Under the pieces are notes generated by a model. The model saw only the letters and a list, made by a program, of their open reading frames with translations. It did not search any database and was not told the origin of the DNA. From Pirellulales bacterium (GTDB lineage: Bacteria > Planctomycetota > Planctomycetia > Pirellulales > JACPPG01), in NCBI GenBank assembly GCA_036499395.1, contig DASYDW010000107.1, positions 1 to 53,937 of the forward strand: 53,937 nucleotides of DNA. Reading direction: 5' to 3'. The stretch's first letter is position 1, and every line of letters begins with the position of its first letter. The translations under genes were made by a program, and so were the position numbers. Shown piece after piece: positions 50,311 through 53,937 of the stretch.

Positions 50311-52161
50311 ATGGCCGTCGATTTCCACGCCTGGGCCACGCAAATCCAATCGCTCGACCGTGCGCTCGCCGAACTGCGCGCCACGGCTCAAAGCCTGGGC
50401 GTGCCACCTCCGGCGGGTGAAGAGTGGTACGAACTTCTCACGCATAAGCTCGTACCGCAGGCTTCGGCGCCACCGGCGCTCGTGGTGGCGATCGTCGGCG
50501 GCACGAATATTGGTAAGTCGGCGATCTTCAATCATTTGGCCGGTGAGACGGCGAGCGCCGTCAGCCCCTTGGCCGCTGGCACGCGTCACCCGGTTTGCTT
50601 GGTGCCGCACGATTTCGACGATGCCGCGGCGCTCGCGCGATTATTCACAGGCTTTGAATTGCATGGCTGGCACGGGGCTGATGATCCTTTGGCAGACCTG
50701 CCTGAGCATCGATTGTTTTGGCGGGCCGGCGCGGCCATGCCTGCCCGATTGCTGCTGTTGGACACGCCCGATATTGATTCTGACGCGCCGGTGAATTGGC
50801 AGCGTGCGGACATCATCCGTCAGTCGTCAGATGTATTGATCGCCGTGCTGACGCAGCAGAAATATAACGACGCCGCGGTGAAACAGTTCTTTCGGAAGGC
50901 GGCCGAGGCCGACAAGCCGATCATTGTGCTCTTCAACCAGGTCGACCTGGTGAACGATCGCGAGTACTGGCCACTGTGGCTCAGCACCTTTGCCGAAGAA
51001 ATCGGTGCTAAGCCTGAGCTGGTTTATGTCGTGCCGTATGATCGGCAGGCGGCCGCGAACCTGACGCTTCCGATTTATCCTGTTGGTCCGACCGGACAGG
51101 ACAAGCCTGGAAAGCCAGGCTCGCTGCGCGAAGATCTGGCTGCATTACACTTCGACAAGATCAAGTTGCGCACTTTTCGCGGGGCGCTTGTGCGGCTGCT
51201 GGATCAGGATTCCGGAGCGCCGGCCTACCTGGAGCGAATCCGTTATCGGGCGGGCGAGTTCGCCGCCGCCTCGCAAGCGATGGCTGCGGCCGAAATGGCC
51301 CGCGTCCCCTGGCCCGTCGTGCCGACGCAGTTGCTGGTCGATGAGATTCGCGATTGGTGGGATGAGCACCGCAGCCCCTGGTCGCGTCGCGTGCATGGCG
51401 TCTATCGCACGCTGGGGCGCAGCGTAGGCTGGCCCGTGATGGCAGCCTGGCACGCGCTGAATGGTCCGCCGACGGATCCGCTGATAGCATTCCGCGCCCG
51501 CGAGCGCGCGGCCATTGTCGAGGCCGTGGAAAAACTACTCGACGAATTGGACCGCTTGCGCCGCCTGGGTAATGAAACGCTGCGCCCGCGCTTGGAGACA
51601 CTGTTGTCCGGCGACAGCCGCGCTGAGCTGCTGTCGCGCATCGAAGCCGCGCACGCGCAACTGCCGGCGCTCGACGACGATTACCGCGCGACGTTGCGAG
51701 CGGAGCTTGATCGTTGGGGGAGCGAAAACCCCGGAGCCGTATCGTTTTTGCAATCGCTCGATCACGCCACGGCCATCGCCCGCCCCGCGATTACGGTCGT
51801 GCTGCTGGTGACCGGCACCTTCGTCGGCAGCGAAATGATGGGGCAGACCGCGCTGCACCTGGCCGGGCATACGGCCGGCAACCTGGCGGCCGAAGCCGCG
51901 ATCGCTGGCGGAATCACGGTCGGTGGTGACGCCGTGGTGACCGCCACGGGCGAAGGGGTGCGGCAAACTGCAGCGCGCTTGTTCCGCCGTCTTCAGAACA
52001 GCTATGCCGAATCGCGCGCCGCCTGGCTGGCCGGCTGGCTCGATCGCGAATTATTGGGAGGGCTGTTGGCCGACTTGCGCCGCGGCGCTGACGCGCAGCG
52101 CAACCCGGCATTTCGCGTAGCGCAGTCAGCACTGACGGCGCTACGCGAGGTGGGCGAATAA
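50311..52161 (+). CDS. dynamin-like/Era-type GTPase with C-terminal membrane segments
   Basis: 616 residues. G1 is VGGTNIGKS (62-70), G2 Thr91 (AAGTRHP), G3 DTPD (151-154) and G4 NQVD (209-212), as in TrmE-Era-EngA-Septin-like and dynamin-like GTPases. The helical middle (about residues 280-480) is followed by hydrophobic segments (PAITVVLLVTGTFVGSEMM near 492-510; a Gly/Ala-rich one near 525-545) and an amphipathic tail. This suggests membrane binding or fission, but function in planctomycetes is unknown. Single gene with its own leader; terminated by the hairpin at 52202-52249. Confidence 0.78.
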   Translation: MAVDFHAWATQIQSLDRALAELRATAQSLGVPPPAGEEWYELLTHKLVPQASAPPALVVAIVGGTNIGKSAIFNHLAGETASAVSPLAAGTRHPVCLVPHDFDDAAALARLFTGFELHGWHGADDPLADLPEHRLFWRAGAAMPARLLLLDTPDIDSDAPVNWQRADIIRQSSDVLIAVLTQQKYNDAAVKQFFRKAAEADKPIIVLFNQVDLVNDREYWPLWLSTFAEEIGAKPELVYVVPYDRQAAANLTLPIYPVGPTGQDKPGKPGSLREDLAALHFDKIKLRTFRGALVRLLDQDSGAPAYLERIRYRAGEFAAASQAMAAAEMARVPWPVVPTQLLVDEIRDWWDEHRSPWSRRVHGVYRTLGRSVGWPVMAAWHALNGPPTDPLIAFRARERAAIVEAVEKLLDELDRLRRLGNETLRPRLETLLSGDSRAELLSRIEAAHAQLPALDDDYRATLRAELDRWGSENPGAVSFLQSLDHATAIARPAITVVLLVTGTFVGSEMMGQTALHLAGHTAGNLAAEAAIAGGITVGGDAVVTATGEGVRQTAARLFRRLQNSYAESRAAWLAGWLDRELLGGLLADLRRGADAQRNPAFRVAQSALTALREVGE

Positions 52162-52201
52162 CTCCATCCTTGCTTGGGCTTTCGTGTAAAGCGGCAACAA
52201 A

Positions 52202-52249
52202 AAAGCACGAATAACGAAATCCGGCGTGCGGCTTCGTCATTCGTGCTTT
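52202..52249. terminator. bidirectional terminator-like hairpin between convergent genes
   Basis: AAAGCACGAATAACGAA (52202-52218) pairs with TTCGTCATTCGTGCTTT (52233-52249) at 16 of 17 positions around a 14-base loop. The A-run before and T-run after let it serve the GTPase (plus) and the ceramidase-like gene (minus). Confidence 0.6.
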
Positions 52250-52297
52250 GATTCGTCCTGAAAGACCAACGCCTCGGGAACTTGGTGTTTCCCGTCG

Positions 52298-53680
52298 CTA
52301 CTGCTTCTTGGGCTTCGGCTCGGGGAACTTGCCCAACATCGTGTAGATGTTCAGTAGTGCCTGATTCATGCAGCGCTCGCCGGCGCCGATTTCGGCGGGC
52401 GAGACCGGGGGATCGGCCCCATAACCCCCTTCGCTCACGGCCTCGATCGTGGGGAAATACATGTTGTGACCGTTGCAGTAACCGAAGAACAACGTGTTCG
52501 GCACATAGCTGCGTTCCTTCAAGCGGTTCGAGTGGTTCGAGAAGAACTCGCCCGATCCACCCACGAGCGCCGTATCGCCGTTGAGCAGAATCGTATTCAG
52601 CTCGGGCGTGATGCCGTTCTTCGATTCCTCGACGAAGTTTGCGACCAGTTCCGGAAAGAAGGCCGAACCGTAGCCGGCGATGATCAACGGATTCGAGAAA
52701 TCGACGCGCGAGGGGAACGTGATGTGGTCTACCTTACCGACGATGCCGGGATGCTCAGGTTTCTTGGTCTCGATGGCACGGGCCACTTCCAGCACCTGGT
52801 CGGCCAGTGCATTGCCCATGTGAACATAGTTGGCGACCTTTTCGGCGCTGTCGGTCTGCGGCTCCGGCGGAGGGTTGGCGCTCATGTCGCCCGAGGCTCC
52901 TTGCATGAAGACGCAATGCGTGCCTAACGTTTCCTCGACCTTCTTCTTCATCGCGCCGGGATAATCGGCCGAGAACTTCAAGACGATTGCGTTGATCATC
53001 GTCGGGTGGGCCGCGAAGTTCACCAGCACCGAGATCGGCTTTCCTTGTTCGTCGTCGAAACGCATCACGGCCAGCATCGGCTCGGTCGCTGGCGGTTGAC
53101 GCTTCGTGTGACGATTGCGGTTGTACGTTGTATTGCGCGTGCCGATTCCCATCTTCGCCGGCTTGGCATTGCGATCCGCTTCGAGAATCGCTTCGATCAA
53201 CATGTCGGGCAGCTTCTGGCTGTAGGCGACAGAGTCGTCGAACTTTCCCTTACCGAGTCCATCCTTGTCGACCAGCTCGATCACGGGCCCGTGATGCGAA
53301 TGGCTACCTGAGATCATGACGTGATCGATGCCGGCCTTCTCTTTGATCTCCTTGCGAATCTTGGCCATCATCGCCTGCGTGGGCCCGCGCCCAATATCCG
53401 TGCCCACGATTGCCAGCTTCTGGTCGCCGGCTTGAATGACGATCGCCTTGGCGTAGAGCGGGTCGAGTGCGCCTTGCGACAACGCGGCATGGCGGGCACC
53501 GTAGCCCCACATCGGGACCGGCGCCTGCGGCGTGAGGTCGCGCGTGGCAGTGCCGACGTTAAATTTCGCCTTATCGGCGTCGGCGGCGCGAACAGTCGCC
53601 GCAACAGTGGTCAAGGCCACGGCTGCCAGCAGGCAGACCCTGGAAAATGGAAATCCAAGCGTAAGAATTCGACGCGGCAT
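52298..53680 (-). CDS. neutral/alkaline ceramidase-like secreted protein 2
   Basis: 460 residues with a signal peptide (VCLLAAVALTTVAATVRA). It is a divergent relative of the protein at 42018-43433: FNVGTATRDLTP, DPLYAKAIVIQAG and ISGSHSHHGPVIE (zinc-binding His pair), then QGASGDMSANPPP in place of the family FSGAVGG segment. Substrate unknown; ceramide hydrolysis is only a family-level guess. ATG at 53680 has GAGGAA six bases upstream, whereas the longer open frame adds residues without homology. Confidence 0.78.
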   Translation of the reverse strand: MPRRILTLGFPFSRVCLLAAVALTTVAATVRAADADKAKFNVGTATRDLTPQAPVPMWGYGARHAALSQGALDPLYAKAIVIQAGDQKLAIVGTDIGRGPTQAMMAKIRKEIKEKAGIDHVMISGSHSHHGPVIELVDKDGLGKGKFDDSVAYSQKLPDMLIEAILEADRNAKPAKMGIGTRNTTYNRNRHTKRQPPATEPMLAVMRFDDEQGKPISVLVNFAAHPTMINAIVLKFSADYPGAMKKKVEETLGTHCVFMQGASGDMSANPPPEPQTDSAEKVANYVHMGNALADQVLEVARAIETKKPEHPGIVGKVDHITFPSRVDFSNPLIIAGYGSAFFPELVANFVEESKNGITPELNTILLNGDTALVGGSGEFFSNHSNRLKERSYVPNTLFFGYCNGHNMYFPTIEAVSEGGYGADPPVSPAEIGAGERCMNQALLNIYTMLGKFPEPKPKKQ

Positions 53681-53937
53681 GCGAAGTTCCTCTCGGGGCA
53701 GGGCAAAGAAGCGAGGCGACGGTGTTCGAGGCGGGCTACTGCAGGCATACCCGGCGGCGGGGACGTATGTTTCAGCAGGAAGCCCCCATGACCGGACAAT
53801 TTCCACCGACTATAACTCCCCCAAGGGGCGGATGCCACTTGCGGCCGGGCGTAAGATTTCATTAAAAGCCTATCCGAGAACCTTGGCGGCTCTCAAGGCG
53901 ACGATAGCGAATTGAAAATGGAGCAGGCCCAGATAAT

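Noticed and set aside
1..53937. tRNA, rRNA, insertion sequences, prophage
   Set aside because: I saw no cloverleaf with a conserved T-loop, no rRNA core motifs, no transposase or integrase gene, and no phage structural genes; a tRNA scan was not possible here.

Overview
This looks like a chromosomal window from a planctomycete, most likely Pirellulales-like. Three things point that way: a Planctomycetes/Verrucomicrobia-type (PVM) bacterial microcompartment (BMC) operon, a giant secreted protein that opens with the planctomycete LEDR-type N-terminal motif, and a TIGR04222-like membrane protein with a Cys/Gly tail. GC is high throughout. Genes are mostly short operons on alternating strands, separated by palindromic intergenic repeats. 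I recognised no rRNA, tRNA, CRISPR array, prophage or transposase.

Layout. 1-3.0 kb: the end of a VWA-domain gene and two glycosyltransferases. 3.4-11.2 kb: one 2592-residue surface or secreted protein (minus strand) with an N,N-dimethylformamidase-beta-like head, ten Big_5-like Ig repeats and five DUF4082-like domains. 11.7-18.4 kb: a six-gene minus-strand operon built around close WecE and WecD relatives, suggesting synthesis and lipid-linked transfer of an N-acylated 4-amino-4,6-dideoxyhexose. It also carries an aldo/keto reductase, a PhyH-type oxygenase, an ArnC/GtrB-like transferase and a GT-C-like membrane protein. 18.7-27.0 kb: a membrane protein, a TPR protein and housekeeping genes (purine nucleoside phosphorylase, ileS, purN). 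27.0-29.2 kb: a GRDP-like/TIGR04222-like protein and a GNAT acetyltransferase.

29.27-39.77 kb is the centrepiece: a PVM-type BMC operon. Its order is DeoR regulator, PduL, two BMC-H, acetate-kinase homologue, BMC-P, CoA-acylating aldehyde dehydrogenase, BMC-P, RpiB-like protein, BMC-P, class II aldolase, lactate/malate dehydrogenase, and a TIM-barrel protein with a Cys-rich tail. From what is known of the characterised PVM microcompartment, the aldolase would release lactaldehyde from fuculose- or rhamnulose-1-phosphate inside the shell. The aldehyde dehydrogenase, PduL and kinase would then oxidise it to lactate with ATP yield, while the dehydrogenase recycles NAD. Several members depart from family norms: the kinase has conservative changes at two catalytic positions, the dehydrogenase mixes LDH and MDH signatures, the RpiB-like protein lacks the family's CGTG active-site motif, and the last gene has a CGCGCGG tail. 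A sigma70-like promoter with adjacent TGCCA/TGGCA half-sites lies upstream of the regulator.

39.8-53.7 kb: secreted or hydrolytic genes (S9 peptidase, two neutral-ceramidase-like proteins, amidase, EEP-family hydrolase), a DJ-1/PfpI protein, a TraB-like protein, a GT39-like membrane protein and a dynamin-like GTPase. Non-coding signals of interest are a GGGAGAGGG/GGGTGAGGG palindromic repeat family (nine loci), a 13-bp-stem element at 18.54-18.67 kb, and a chain of hairpins ending in a minus-strand terminator at 46.1-46.3 kb.
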